DNA from: Burkholderia catarinensis
Lineage (GTDB): Bacteria > Pseudomonadota > Gammaproteobacteria > Burkholderiales > Burkholderiaceae
Assembly (NCBI RefSeq): GCF_001883705.2
Contig: NZ_MDEQ02000002.1
Location: forward strand, 372,001-436,000
Reading direction: 5' to 3'
Length of the DNA stretch: 64,000 nt
The translations under genes were made by a program, and so were the position numbers. The notes beneath the pieces were generated by a model. It ran no database searches and had not been told where the DNA came from. It saw only the letters and a program-made list of their open reading frames with translations. This document shows positions 52,368 through 60,531 of the stretch, one piece after another. The number at the start of each line of letters is the position of its first letter. Within the stretch, counting starts at the first letter, position 1.

Positions 52368-53029
52368 AGTGTCTCCGAGTGGCGGGTTGAAACGAAGTCG
52401 GCCGGATGGCCGGTCAGGCTGGGCAACGCTGCGAGGCAGAGTAAACCAACGGCGGGGAGTTTGCAGTGCGGTACCCGTCGTGCCGCGCGGCCGCACCGCT
52501 GCCGACCCTGCGCGCGATGCATGCTGTACCGCGCGACACGTGTCGCATGGCTGCGTCGCATCCGCCGTTCACGTGGCCGCCGGGCGGCTCGCGACAGCCG
52601 GCTGCGCGGTGACGACAAGTGAAGATCGCAGCGTCGCCGGCAACGGATGCGTACGCATCGGGGGAGGACACCGCGAGCGCGCAGGCGGTGCGACACTCGC
52701 GTCGCGCACCGACACATCGCGGCAACCGCCATGACGAACCGCACGTATCGGTATTGAAGCGCAACCGTGCCGCCATGACGTGACTTCGATCAACGCATGT
52801 GCGTCGGGCTGGTTCGCAGCGCGCATGAAGCAGGCGATGCCGATGCGCGGAATCGTCCGCTTGCGCGCCGCATGGCTACCCACGCACTGTCGTTGCGCAA
52901 CGCGCAACAGTCGCGCACGCTGCTCCGCAGCCCGCAGCCCGCAGCCCGCAGCCCGCAGCCCGCAGCCCTCGGCCCTCGGCCGTCGACCGGTGCCGGTCCG
53001 CACACGATCGATTCCAAACGCCGCGCCGG
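52368..53029. other. Gene-free interval with heptanucleotide repeat
   Basis: A 662-bp gap between the Usp start and the stop of the hypothetical gene at 53030. It is rich in open frames on every strand, but none has a ribosome binding site, a domain or natural composition. The only notable feature is the CCCGCAG repeat at 52925-52979. Confidence 0.5.
52925..52979. repeat. Tandem heptanucleotide repeat (CCCGCAG)
   Basis: Starting with a partial unit at 52925, five full CCCGCAG units (52931-52965) are followed by two CCCTCGG variants (52966-52979). It lies 51 bp downstream of the stop of the minus-strand gene at 53030. A unit length of 7 is prone to slippage, but it is not inside a recognised gene. 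Confidence 0.85.
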
Positions 53030-53437
53030 CTACCTCGGCACGGTCGTCAGCTCGATGACGCGTTCCGGCCGCCGTCCGTGGCCGGGCCAGTACGCGCTGC
53101 CGTACATCCGGTGGACGGGGCCGAACTGCGCATCGCCCGCGAGCGATGGCGCGGCGAAGCCTTTCTCGATCACCACGTAGCCCGCGCGCAGCGCGAACGC
53201 CGGATGGTTGCCGCCGGGGCGGCTGTCGAAACCGGCGAAGCCGTCGCCGGCTTCCGGCACCGCATTGACGAGCGACGCGTTGCTGTGCGTGATCTGGTCG
53301 AGCGAAATCGTCCCGCCCGCCACGCGCGACGCCTCGCGGTTCTTGCCGTCGGTGTCGACCGTGCTGTCGTGCGTGTCGTCGTTGCGGAGCTCGATGCTGC
53401 GCGGATGCGAACGACCTGTTTGAGCGGATGATTCCAT
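53030..53437 (-). CDS. Hypothetical protein
   Basis: A 135-residue protein I do not recognise. The ATG at 53437 is backed by AGGAGA 8 nt upstream. The sequence is hydrophilic in the first half (SELRNDD-like acidic and Ser-rich stretch, HDSTVDTDGKN), then more ordered: TISLDQITHSNASLVNAVPE, GYVVIEKGFAAPSLAGDAQF and VHRMYGSAYWPGHGRRPERV. No signal peptide, membrane segment or known motif is seen. Composition and codon use match its neighbours, which supports a genuine gene. It stands alone between usp and a small divergent gene. Confidence 0.6.
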   Translation of the reverse strand: MESSAQTGRSHPRSIELRNDDTHDSTVDTDGKNREASRVAGGTISLDQITHSNASLVNAVPEAGDGFAGFDSRPGGNHPAFALRAGYVVIEKGFAAPSLAGDAQFGPVHRMYGSAYWPGHGRRPERVIELTTVPR

Positions 53438-53715
53438 CGCGGCTCTCCTGGCGGCGAAACGCTCCGGATCGAAGCAAATCCCGTTCCGGTTACGACGGGA
53501 AAAGGCGCGCGGGCGATCGCCGCGGTCGCGCGACGCGCACTGATTTGTCATGATTTATTTCAGCTAGAAGACCCGTTTTCTACAGAGTATGATTCTTTTC
53601 CTGCGAAGCGGCGACAGAGGATGCAGTCGCGCCGCCTCTGCCCGCGCCGGGGCGCCGCAGCACCCTTAAAGACGGGTAGCGAACAACAAAGCAAGGGACT
53701 AGAGGTGGCGGATTC

Positions 53716-53949
53716 ATGCAAGCGACTACTGCCTTCACGCATCGCGGTTATCTGTTGAACTGCGCGCCCGCGCGCGCCAGCGACGGTTCGTTCAAGCCCT
53801 ACGTCGTGATCTCCCGATCGAGCGACGGGGAACTCGTTGCGAACCGTTTTTTCCCGATCGAGCTCCAGTTCAACGACGAAGGCGACGCGATCGCGCACGC
53901 GCGCGACTGGGCCGTGCGCTGGATCGACGCGAGCAGCGTCACGATGTGA
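53716..53949 (+). CDS. Small conserved-looking hypothetical protein
   Basis: A 77-residue soluble protein (start MQATTAFTHRGYLLNCAPAR; middle FKPYVVISRSSDGELVANRF; end AIAHARDWAVRWIDASSVTM). The alternation of strands with a C-terminal helix looks like a genuine small domain, and AGAGGTGG precedes the ATG. I do not recognise a family or function. It is 138 nt upstream of the serine acetyltransferase gene on the same strand. Confidence 0.65.
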   Translation: MQATTAFTHRGYLLNCAPARASDGSFKPYVVISRSSDGELVANRFFPIELQFNDEGDAIAHARDWAVRWIDASSVTM

Positions 53950-54086
53950 CGCCGCCGCGCGTCGGCAGCGTCGGCCGTCCGGCCGATCCCCGGCGCGCCG
54001 CTCCCGGACAAAAAACGCGGTAATCTTGTGGAACCCGTCACTTTATTAGCGGCCGTGCGACCTCGCGCGGCCGCCTGCATTGGCAT

Positions 54087-55007
54087 ATGTCGACATCACC
54101 CGTCCGTCAGTGGGGCCTCGAAGAAATCGTCGCCGGCTTGCGCGAGTCGCGCGAGGAACTCCATCGCACCCGCCATCCGCGCGGCATCCGTGAACTGCCG
54201 TCGCGCGACGCAATCTGCAAGATTGTGACCGGCCTGCGCGCGTCGATGTTTCCGACGCATTACGGCGCGCCGGATCTGACCGACGAAAGCGTCGACTACT
54301 ACGTCGGCCACACGCTCGAAAGCACGCTGCGCGTCCTGTACGAGCAGGTCCGCCGTGCGTTGCCGTTCCTGCCCGAGCATGCGGACACGCCGTTCGCGGC
54401 GCTCGACGAGCGCGCGTTCGAGATCGCGCGCGAATTCGGCCGGCAGTTGCCGGCGGTGCGCGCGCTGCTCGTCAGCGACATCCAGGCCGCGTATGCGGGC
54501 GATCCGGCCGCGCAGCACATCACCGAGATCCTGCTGTGCTATCCCGGCGTGCTGGCGATGATGCACCATCGGCTCGCACACGCGCTGCACCAACTTGGCG
54601 TGCCGCTGCTCGCGCGGTTCATCAATGAAATCGCCCACTCGGCCACCGGCATCGACATCCACCCCGGCGCGCAGATCGGCCCGAGCTTCTTCATCGACCA
54701 TGGCACGGGCGTCGTGATCGGCGAGACGGCGATCATCGGCGAGCGCGTGCGCTTGTACCAGGCCGTCACGCTCGGCGCGAAGAGCTTTCCGGCCGATGGC
54801 GACGGCGCGCTGGTCAAGGGCAACGCACGGCACCCGATCGTCGAGGACGACGTGGTGATCTACGCGGGTGCGACGATTCTCGGCCGCGTGACGATCGGGC
54901 GCGGCTCGGTGATCGGCGGCAACGTGTGGCTCACGCACAGCGTGCCGCCCGGCACGAGCGTCGCGCAGGGCAAGGTGCGCGAAGGCGGGAGCGCCGAGAA
55001 GCCGTAA
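54087..55007 (+). CDS. epsC: Serine O-acetyltransferase (EpsC/SrpH type)
   Basis: A 306-residue serine acetyltransferase making O-acetylserine for cysteine synthesis. The N-terminal helical part is longer than in CysE, as in the EpsC/SrpH group. The left-handed beta-helix is clear from residue ~180: GIDIHPGAQIGPSFFIDHGT, GVVIGETAIIGERVRLYQ, then VIYAGATILGRVTIGRGSVI and NVWLTHSVPPGTSV. The catalytic histidines are expected in the DIHPGA and FIDHGT stretches. The start is an ATG at 54087. No cysteine synthase or sulfur gene lies beside it. Confidence 0.88.
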   Translation: MSTSPVRQWGLEEIVAGLRESREELHRTRHPRGIRELPSRDAICKIVTGLRASMFPTHYGAPDLTDESVDYYVGHTLESTLRVLYEQVRRALPFLPEHADTPFAALDERAFEIAREFGRQLPAVRALLVSDIQAAYAGDPAAQHITEILLCYPGVLAMMHHRLAHALHQLGVPLLARFINEIAHSATGIDIHPGAQIGPSFFIDHGTGVVIGETAIIGERVRLYQAVTLGAKSFPADGDGALVKGNARHPIVEDDVVIYAGATILGRVTIGRGSVIGGNVWLTHSVPPGTSVAQGKVREGGSAEKP

Positions 55008-55048
55008 CGCGGCGCGCGCTCGATCTGCGTGAGCGTGCGCCGCGTGCG

Positions 55049-55852
55049 TCAGTGCTTGCCGTCGGGCGAGCGGTGCTTGTACAGCACGTCCTGATCGACG
55101 CGGATCAGGTTCTGCCCCGCATCGACGACGAAATCCACGCCGTTGTACGCGTTGCCCGTCAGCAGCAGGATCGCGCTCGCGACGTCGTCGGGGCCCGCGA
55201 TGCGCGCGAGCGGCGTCGATGCGCGGCTCGCGTGTTCGAAGTCGGCCTGCGTCTGGTCGTCGCTCGGCAGCATCAGCCCCGGGAATACCGCGTTCACGCG
55301 CAGCACGGGCGCCGACGACAGCGCGAGCATCTGCGTGAGGTTGCCGAGCGCGGCCTTCGCGACCGTGTAGCTGAAATGGTCGCGGTGAAAGTTTTCCTTG
55401 ATCTTCTGGTCGACCACATTCACGACGACGCCCTGCGTGCCGGCCGCACGGGCCCGTTCGTAGAACGCACGCGTGAGCAGGATCGGCGCGCGGCAGTTGA
55501 CGGCCCACGCCTGGTCGAACGCCGCGAGGTCGAAGCTCGGGAAATGGTCCTGCCAGAACACCGACGCGTTGTTGACGAGCACGTCGAGGCGCCCGAGGCG
55601 CGCATACACCTGATCGATCAGCGCGGTGATCTGCGCGGCATCCGACAGGTCGGCCTGCAGCGCAACCGAATCGTGCCCGCGTTCGGCGATCGCGCGGGCG
55701 GCCGCCTGCGCGGCATCGGCCGAACGGTCGTAGTGCACCGCGGTGCGATAGCCGTGCGCGGCGAAATACTCGGCGAACGCGCGCCCGGCCCGGCGTGCGG
55801 CGCCGGTCACGAGCACGACGGGCGCATGCGCCGTTTGCTTCGTCTGCTCCAT
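55049..55852 (-). CDS. folM: Dihydromonapterin/pteridine reductase-like SDR (FolM)
   Basis: A 267-residue SDR, likely the FolM-type reductase that makes tetrahydromonapterin or reduces dihydrofolate. Motifs: VVLVTGAARRAGRAFAEYFA, with the atypical TGxxxRxG seen in pteridine reductases, LVNNASVFWQDHFPSFD, the catalytic Y-x3-K in FSYTVAKAALGNLTQML and PGLMLPSDDQ. Its ATG shares one base with the folE stop (TAATG), which signals translational coupling and supports a pterin role. It is transcribed with folE. Confidence 0.87.
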   Translation of the reverse strand: MEQTKQTAHAPVVLVTGAARRAGRAFAEYFAAHGYRTAVHYDRSADAAQAAARAIAERGHDSVALQADLSDAAQITALIDQVYARLGRLDVLVNNASVFWQDHFPSFDLAAFDQAWAVNCRAPILLTRAFYERARAAGTQGVVVNVVDQKIKENFHRDHFSYTVAKAALGNLTQMLALSSAPVLRVNAVFPGLMLPSDDQTQADFEHASRASTPLARIAGPDDVASAILLLTGNAYNGVDFVVDAGQNLIRVDQDVLYKHRSPDGKH

Positions 55853-56487
55853 TACGTATTCGTCAGGTTGACTGAAGAAGGATTCGCGACGATAGACAGG
55901 AATTCGCGCCGCGTCGACGGATCGGTGCGGAACGTGCCGAGCATGCGCGACGTGACCATCTCGACGCCCGGCTTGTGCACGCCGCGCGTGGAGATGCACT
56001 GGTGCGCGGCTTCGAGGATCACGCCGACGCCCTTCGGCTGCAGCACGTCGAACAGCGTATCGGCGATCTGCACGGTCATCTTTTCCTGGATCTGCAGGCG
56101 CTTCGCGAACGCGTCGACGAGGCGCGCGAGCTTCGAGATGCCGACCACGCGATGGTTCGGCAGATACGCGACGTGCGCGCGGCCGATGATCGGCACCATG
56201 TGGTGCTCGCAGTAGCTCTCGAAGCGGATGTCCTTCAGCACGATCATCTCGTCGTAGCCGTCGACTTCGCTGAACGTGCGAGCGAGGATGTCGCGCGGCT
56301 CCAGCGCATAGCCGGCGAAGAACTGTTCGTATGCGCGCACGACGCGCGCGGGCGTGTCGCGCAGGCCTTCGCGTGCGGGATCGTCGCCGGCCCAGCGCAA
56401 CAGCACGCGGACGGCGTCTTCTGCTTCGTCACGGCTCGGCCGGGATGCGGCCGGCTCGGGTTGCGCGGATTTCTTACCCTTACCCAT
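55852..56487 (-). CDS. folE: GTP cyclohydrolase I
   Basis: A 211-residue enzyme that converts GTP to 7,8-dihydroneopterin triphosphate, the first step of folate and pterin synthesis. Zinc ligands are the cysteine and histidine in [11 protein letters not shown] (residues ~93-103) and the cysteine in [10 protein letters not shown]; the GTP-binding end is [18 protein letters not shown]. The family core is complete, preceded by a short Lys/Pro-rich tail. It is the first gene of a pair with the FolM-like reductase, overlapping by one base at TAATG. Confidence 0.93.
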   Translation of the reverse strand: MGKGKKSAQPEPAASRPSRDEAEDAVRVLLRWAGDDPAREGLRDTPARVVRAYEQFFAGYALEPRDILARTFSEVDGYDEMIVLKDIRFESYCEHHMVPIIGRAHVAYLPNHRVVGISKLARLVDAFAKRLQIQEKMTVQIADTLFDVLQPKGVGVILEAAHQCISTRGVHKPGVEMVTSRMLGTFRTDPSTRREFLSIVANPSSVNLTNT

Positions 56488-56579
56488 GTAGTGGCTCCAT
56501 CGAAGACCGCCTGCGGCGGCCGGTATCCGGCAATTGTTTCATGCTTTCGCGGGTCGTGCGTGCGGCCTGCCGCTCACCT

Positions 56580-57506
56580 TTACTTCGGCCATTCGTCCTG
56601 CTCGTCGTTGAACAGCGACGCGACGACGCCGCGCAGCCACGCGGTGCGCGGATCGTTGTGGTACTTGCGATGCCAGTGCTGCTTCAGGTCGAAGCGCGGC
56701 AGTGCGAGCGGCGGCTCGACCGGCACGATGAACGCGTGCTCGGCCGCATACGCATAACCGATCGCATGCGGCACCGTCGCGATCAGGTCGGTGCGGCTCA
56801 GGATGAACGGCAGGCTCATGAAGTGCGGCGTCTCGAGCACCGCGCGGCGCTGCATGCGCTGCTTCGCGAGATATTTCTCGAGCACCTCCTGGCTGCGCCC
56901 TTCGGCGCGCACCACCGCGTGCCCGCACGCGAGGAACTGCTCGACCGTGAACGGCGGCGCCTGCTCGAACGGATGGCCGCGCCGCATCAGGCACACGAAC
57001 CGGTGCGTGAACAACCGCTGCTGGAAGAAGTTGTTGCCGTCGAGATCGGGGAAGTAGCCGACCGCGAGATCGATCGACCCGGCTTCGAGGCCGCGTCCGA
57101 CTTCGTCGTGCGCGGGCGAGACCGAACGCAGGTTCGCATGCGGCGCGTGCGCCGCGAACGCCTGCAGCAGCTTCGGCAGGAACACGATCTCGCCGACGTC
57201 CGACAGCGCGATCGAGAACGTATGCGTGCTCGCGGCCGGGTCGAAGTCGTGCGGTGCGACGAGGCCGCGCTCGATCTGCGCGAGCGCGTCGCGGGCGGCC
57301 GGCAGCAGCGCGAGGGCGCGCGGCGTCGGCTCCATCCCGCGCGACGTGCGCACGAACAGCGGATCGCCGAAATACTCGCGCAGGCGGCCGAGCGCCGTGC
57401 TTACGCGCGGCTGGCTCACGCCGAGCAGATCGCCCGCGCGGCTCACGTTGCGGGTGTCGTCGAGCGCGACGAGGTAGGGAATCAGGTTCAGATCGAGCGT
57501 ATCCAT
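56580..57506 (-). CDS. LysR-family regulator, probable pobA activator
   Basis: A 308-residue LysR-type regulator of the NahR/NodD-like subgroup: MDTLDLNLIPYLVALDDTRN, then DLLGVSQPRVSTALGRLREY and DPLFVRTSRGMEPTPRA. It may start at the ATG at 57506 or the GTG one codon before. The effector domain includes IALSDVGEIVFLPKLLQAF, a typical subgroup block. It is divergent from pobA with about 115 bp between starts, the usual arrangement for LysR control, and 4-hydroxybenzoate is the expected inducer. Other genera use AraC or IclR regulators for pobA, so this assignment rests on position. Confidence 0.85.
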   Translation of the reverse strand: MDTLDLNLIPYLVALDDTRNVSRAGDLLGVSQPRVSTALGRLREYFGDPLFVRTSRGMEPTPRALALLPAARDALAQIERGLVAPHDFDPAASTHTFSIALSDVGEIVFLPKLLQAFAAHAPHANLRSVSPAHDEVGRGLEAGSIDLAVGYFPDLDGNNFFQQRLFTHRFVCLMRRGHPFEQAPPFTVEQFLACGHAVVRAEGRSQEVLEKYLAKQRMQRRAVLETPHFMSLPFILSRTDLIATVPHAIGYAYAAEHAFIVPVEPPLALPRFDLKQHWHRKYHNDPRTAWLRGVVASLFNDEQDEWPK

Positions 57507-57622
57507 CACCGGGCCAATATCTTCAAAACGTATACAACATATCTCCTGAATCGCGTTGCCGAATAGTCGGGAAAGCGCTCAAATGTATTCCATTACTCGA
57601 ACCAAAGTTCTGGAGACGAACA
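57507..57622. promoter_or_regulatory. LysR-pobA divergent promoter region
   Basis: The 116-bp gap has an AT-richer centre (57528-57545, CGTATACAACATATC) suited to a LysR box and the pobA -35/-10. GGAGACGAACA before 57623 is the pobA ribosome binding site. I could not fix the operator precisely. Confidence 0.45.
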
Positions 57623-58855
57623 ATGCGCACCCAAGTCGCGATCATCGGCGCCGGCCCGTCCGGCCTTCTGCTTTCCCATCTGCTGCGCCTGCAAGGCGTC
57701 GATTCCATCCTCGTCGAAGCGCGTTCGCGCGAGTACTGCGAGAACCGGATCCGCGCCGGCGTGCTGGAGCAGGGCACGGTCGACACGCTGAACGAAGCCG
57801 GCCTCGGCGACCGGATGCGCCGCGAAGGGCTCGAACATCACGGCATCGAGCTGCTGTTCGACGGCCGGCGCCATCGCATCGACCTGTCCGCGCTGACCGG
57901 CGGGCGCGCGATCACCGTCTACAGCCAGCACGAAGTCGTGCGCGACCTGATCGCGGCGGGCGTCGAGCACGGCCACCAGATGCACTTCGAAGTCAGCGAC
58001 GTCGCGCTGCACGACGTCGAAGGCGAGCACCCGTTCGTCACGTTCAAGCACGCAGACGGCCGCGCGGACCGCATCGACTGCGACTACGTCGCCGGCTGCG
58101 ACGGCTTCCACGGCATCGCGCGCCAGACGATTCCCGCCGAGCGGCTGAACACGTTCGAGCGTGTCTACCCGTTCGCGTGGCTCGGTATCCTTGCCGACGC
58201 GGCGCCGTCGCTCGACGAACTCGTCTACGCGCATCACGACAACGGCTTCGCGCTGTTCTCGATGCGCTCGCCGACGGTCACGCGCCTGTACCTGCAGTGC
58301 AAGCCCGACGAAAACCTCGCCGAATGGTCCGACGCGCGGATCTGGGACGAATTGCACACGCGCTTCTCGAACGACACGGGCTGGACGCCGACCGAGGGCC
58401 TGATCACGCAGAAAAGCGTGACGCCGATGCGCAGCTTCGTGTCGGAGACGATGCAGCACGGGCGCCTCTTCCTCGCCGGCGACGCCGCGCACATCGTGCC
58501 GCCGACCGGTGCGAAGGGGATGAACCTCGCGGTGGCCGACGTCCGCGCGCTGTCCCGCGCGCTCGGCGCGCGCTACCGGACGGGCGACGCGACGCTGCTC
58601 GACACGTATTCGGCAACCTGTCTCGAACGCGTGTGGCGCGCCGAGCATTTCTCGTACTTCATGACGAACATGCTGCACTCGTCCCCGGAAGACTCGCCGT
58701 TCGTCAATCGCCTGAAGTTTGCCGAACTGAAATACGTGACGCGCTCGCGGGCCGCCGCGCAGTCGCTCGCCGAAAACTACGTCGGATTGCCATTCGACGA
58801 CGTGGCAGCCCCCGAGGCAACCCGCCTTGACAACGCGCTGTGCGCGACTCTATGA
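57623..58855 (+). CDS. pobA: 4-hydroxybenzoate 3-monooxygenase
   Basis: A 410-residue flavoprotein hydroxylase that converts 4-hydroxybenzoate to protocatechuate with NADPH and oxygen. It shows the FAD motif VAIIGAGPSGLLLSHLL at residues 5-21, ENRIRAGVLEQGTVDTL, the DG motif YVAGCDGFHGIARQTIP near residue 155 and the GD motif LFLAGDAAHIVPPTGAKGMN near residue 285. It has close to the usual family length. A LysR gene is divergent. Downstream, after an IclR-type operator, the pca genes take protocatechuate-derived intermediates onward. Confidence 0.95.
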   Translation: MRTQVAIIGAGPSGLLLSHLLRLQGVDSILVEARSREYCENRIRAGVLEQGTVDTLNEAGLGDRMRREGLEHHGIELLFDGRRHRIDLSALTGGRAITVYSQHEVVRDLIAAGVEHGHQMHFEVSDVALHDVEGEHPFVTFKHADGRADRIDCDYVAGCDGFHGIARQTIPAERLNTFERVYPFAWLGILADAAPSLDELVYAHHDNGFALFSMRSPTVTRLYLQCKPDENLAEWSDARIWDELHTRFSNDTGWTPTEGLITQKSVTPMRSFVSETMQHGRLFLAGDAAHIVPPTGAKGMNLAVADVRALSRALGARYRTGDATLLDTYSATCLERVWRAEHFSYFMTNMLHSSPEDSPFVNRLKFAELKYVTRSRAAAQSLAENYVGLPFDDVAAPEATRLDNALCATL

Positions 58856-58866
58856 TCGACCCCGAC

Positions 58867-58900
58867 GTTCGCTAATCGAATCGATGTTCGAATAACGAAC
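58867..58900. promoter_or_regulatory. Twin IclR/PcaR-type operator before pcaI
   Basis: Two 15-bp sites, GTTCGCTAATCGAAT (58867-58881) and GTTCGAATAACGAAC (58886-58900), are 19 bp apart start to start. Both resemble the PcaR consensus GTTCGATAATCGCAC, and the second is a dyad with GTTCG/CGAAC arms. They lie about 100 bp before pcaI. No IclR gene is in the window, so the regulator must be encoded elsewhere. Confidence 0.65.
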
Positions 58901-59001
58901 AAAACCGGGGTCCGGCACCAGGCCCCCGGCGCGGCACGCGGCACGCGCGTGTCCCCTCGACAGGCCGCGCATCGTGCCGCGGGTTCGTATCAGGAAGAGA
59001 C

Positions 59002-59718
59002 ATGGTCAACAAGATTTTCGAATCGCTTCAGTCGGCGGTTGCCGACGTCCACGATGGCGCGACAATCATGATCGGCGGCTTCGGCACGGCCGGCATGCCG
59101 TCCGAGCTGATCGACGCGCTGATCGAGCAGGGCGCGCGCGACCTGACGATCGTCAACAACAACGCGGGCAACGGCGAGACGGGTCTCGCGGCGCTGCTCA
59201 AGGCGAAGCAGGTGCGCAAGATCATCTGCTCGTTCCCGCGCCAGAGCGACTCGCAGGTATTCGACGCGCTGTACCGCGCGGGCGAGATCGAGCTGGAGCT
59301 CGTGCCGCAGGGCAACCTCGCGGAGCGCATCCGCGCGGCGGGCGCCGGCATCGGCGGCTTCTTCACGCCGACGGGTTATGGCACCAAGCTCGCCGAAGGC
59401 AAGGAAACGCGCGTGATCGACGGCAAGCCGTATGTGTTCGAGACGCCGATCCACGCCGATTTCGCGCTCGTGAAGGCATACAAGGGCGATCGCTGGGGCA
59501 ATCTCGTGTTTCGCAAGACCGCGCGCAACTTCGGGCCGATCATGGCCAGCGCCGCGAAGGTCGCGATCGTGCAGGTGTCGGAAGTCGTGCCGCTCGGCGC
59601 GCTGAACCCGGAACACATTGTGACGCCGGGCATTTTCGTTCAGCGCGTGGTCGAAGTGCCGCAGGCCGCGCACGCGGCCGAGCTGGCCGCCGAACGTGCC
59701 GCATCCCAAGCCGCCTGA
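59002..59718 (+). CDS. pcaI: 3-oxoadipate CoA-transferase subunit A
   Basis: A 238-residue alpha subunit of the enzyme that moves CoA from succinyl-CoA to 3-oxoadipate. Family features: IMIGGFGTAGMPSELIDALI near residue 24 (the GxGxxG-type CoA-transferase signature), NNNAGNGETGLAALL, GGFFTPTGYGTKLAEGKE near 125 and FVQRVVEVPQ close to the end. GGAAGAGAC lies before the ATG. It is the first pca gene after the twin operator and pairs with pcaJ, from which it is separated by an unusual 68-nt structured spacer. Confidence 0.94.
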   Translation: MVNKIFESLQSAVADVHDGATIMIGGFGTAGMPSELIDALIEQGARDLTIVNNNAGNGETGLAALLKAKQVRKIICSFPRQSDSQVFDALYRAGEIELELVPQGNLAERIRAAGAGIGGFFTPTGYGTKLAEGKETRVIDGKPYVFETPIHADFALVKAYKGDRWGNLVFRKTARNFGPIMASAAKVAIVQVSEVVPLGALNPEHIVTPGIFVQRVVEVPQAAHAAELAAERAASQAA

Positions 59719-59728
59719 CTGCCCTGAA

Positions 59729-59776
59729 CTTTGTATGGGACCGGAGTAAGCGCTGAAGCGCCAACTCCGGTCGACA
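59729..59776 (+). repeat. Structured 48-nt element before pcaJ, copy 1
   Basis: Begins CTTTGTATGGGACC and forms a two-part hairpin at 59739-59772: outer stem GACCGGAGT/ACTCCGGTC, inner stem GCGC/GCGC and a TGAA loop. It ends GGTCGACA directly ahead of the pcaJ ribosome binding site. Copy 2 is at 63252-63299. The two differ at five positions; two of these form one compensated base pair in the outer stem (G-C here, A-T there). Confidence 0.75.
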
Positions 59777-59786
59777 GGAAATCAAA

Positions 59787-60443
59787 ATGAAACGACTGAC
59801 CCGCGATGAAATGGCGAAGCGCGTCGCCCAGGACATCCCCGAAGGCGCGTACGTGAACCTCGGCATCGGCGTGCCGACGCTGGTGGCGAACCACCTTGAC
59901 CCGAGCAAGGAAATCTTCCTGCACAGCGAGAACGGGCTGCTCGGCATGGGCCCCGCACCCGCGCCCGGCGAGGAAGACGACGAACTGATCAACGCCGGCA
60001 AGCAGCACGTGACGCTGCTCACCGGCGGCGCGTATTTCCACCATTCGGATTCGTTCGCGATGATGCGCGGCGGCCACCTCGACTACTGCGTGCTCGGCGC
60101 GTTCCAGGTGTCCGCGCACGGCGACCTCGCGAACTGGCATACGGGCGCGCCCGATGCGATTCCGGCCGTCGGCGGCGCGATGGATCTCGCGATCGGCGCG
60201 AAGCAGGTGTTCGTGATGATGGAGCACCTGACGAAGCAGGGCGAGAGCAAGATCGTCGCGCAGTGCTCGTATCCGGTCACCGGCGTGCAATGCGTGAGCC
60301 GCATCTATACGGATCTCGCCGTGCTCGACGTGACGGCCGACGGCCTCGCGGTGACCGAGATCTTCACCGACCTGTCGTTCGACGAACTGCAGAAGCTGAC
60401 CGGCGTGCCGCTGATCGACGCGACGCCCAAGGCCGCCGCCTGA
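59787..60443 (+). CDS. pcaJ: 3-oxoadipate CoA-transferase subunit B
   Basis: A 218-residue beta subunit of 3-oxoadipate CoA-transferase. The catalytic glutamate that forms the enzyme-CoA thioester is E48 in LHSENGLLGMGPAP. Other conserved blocks are YVNLGIGVPTLVANHL near residue 22, GGHLDYCVLGAFQVS and VGGAMDLAIGAKQVFVMMEH near 130. The ATG follows AGGAAATCAAA. It forms the enzyme with PcaI, yet a 68-nt spacer with a stable repeated hairpin separates the two genes, which is unusual for subunits needed one to one. Confidence 0.94.
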   Translation: MKRLTRDEMAKRVAQDIPEGAYVNLGIGVPTLVANHLDPSKEIFLHSENGLLGMGPAPAPGEEDDELINAGKQHVTLLTGGAYFHHSDSFAMMRGGHLDYCVLGAFQVSAHGDLANWHTGAPDAIPAVGGAMDLAIGAKQVFVMMEHLTKQGESKIVAQCSYPVTGVQCVSRIYTDLAVLDVTADGLAVTEIFTDLSFDELQKLTGVPLIDATPKAAA

Positions 60444-60531
60444 ACCGCAGGCGTGCCGGCGCGCGCGGTCGTGCGCACGCCGGCACGCTTGGGTGGACAA
60501 TAGGCGTACGCCGTTTCCCCAATCTGATGCC

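Noticed and set aside
52925-52979. Possible CRISPR array
   Set aside because: It is a simple 7-nt tandem repeat with no spacers and no cas genes nearby.
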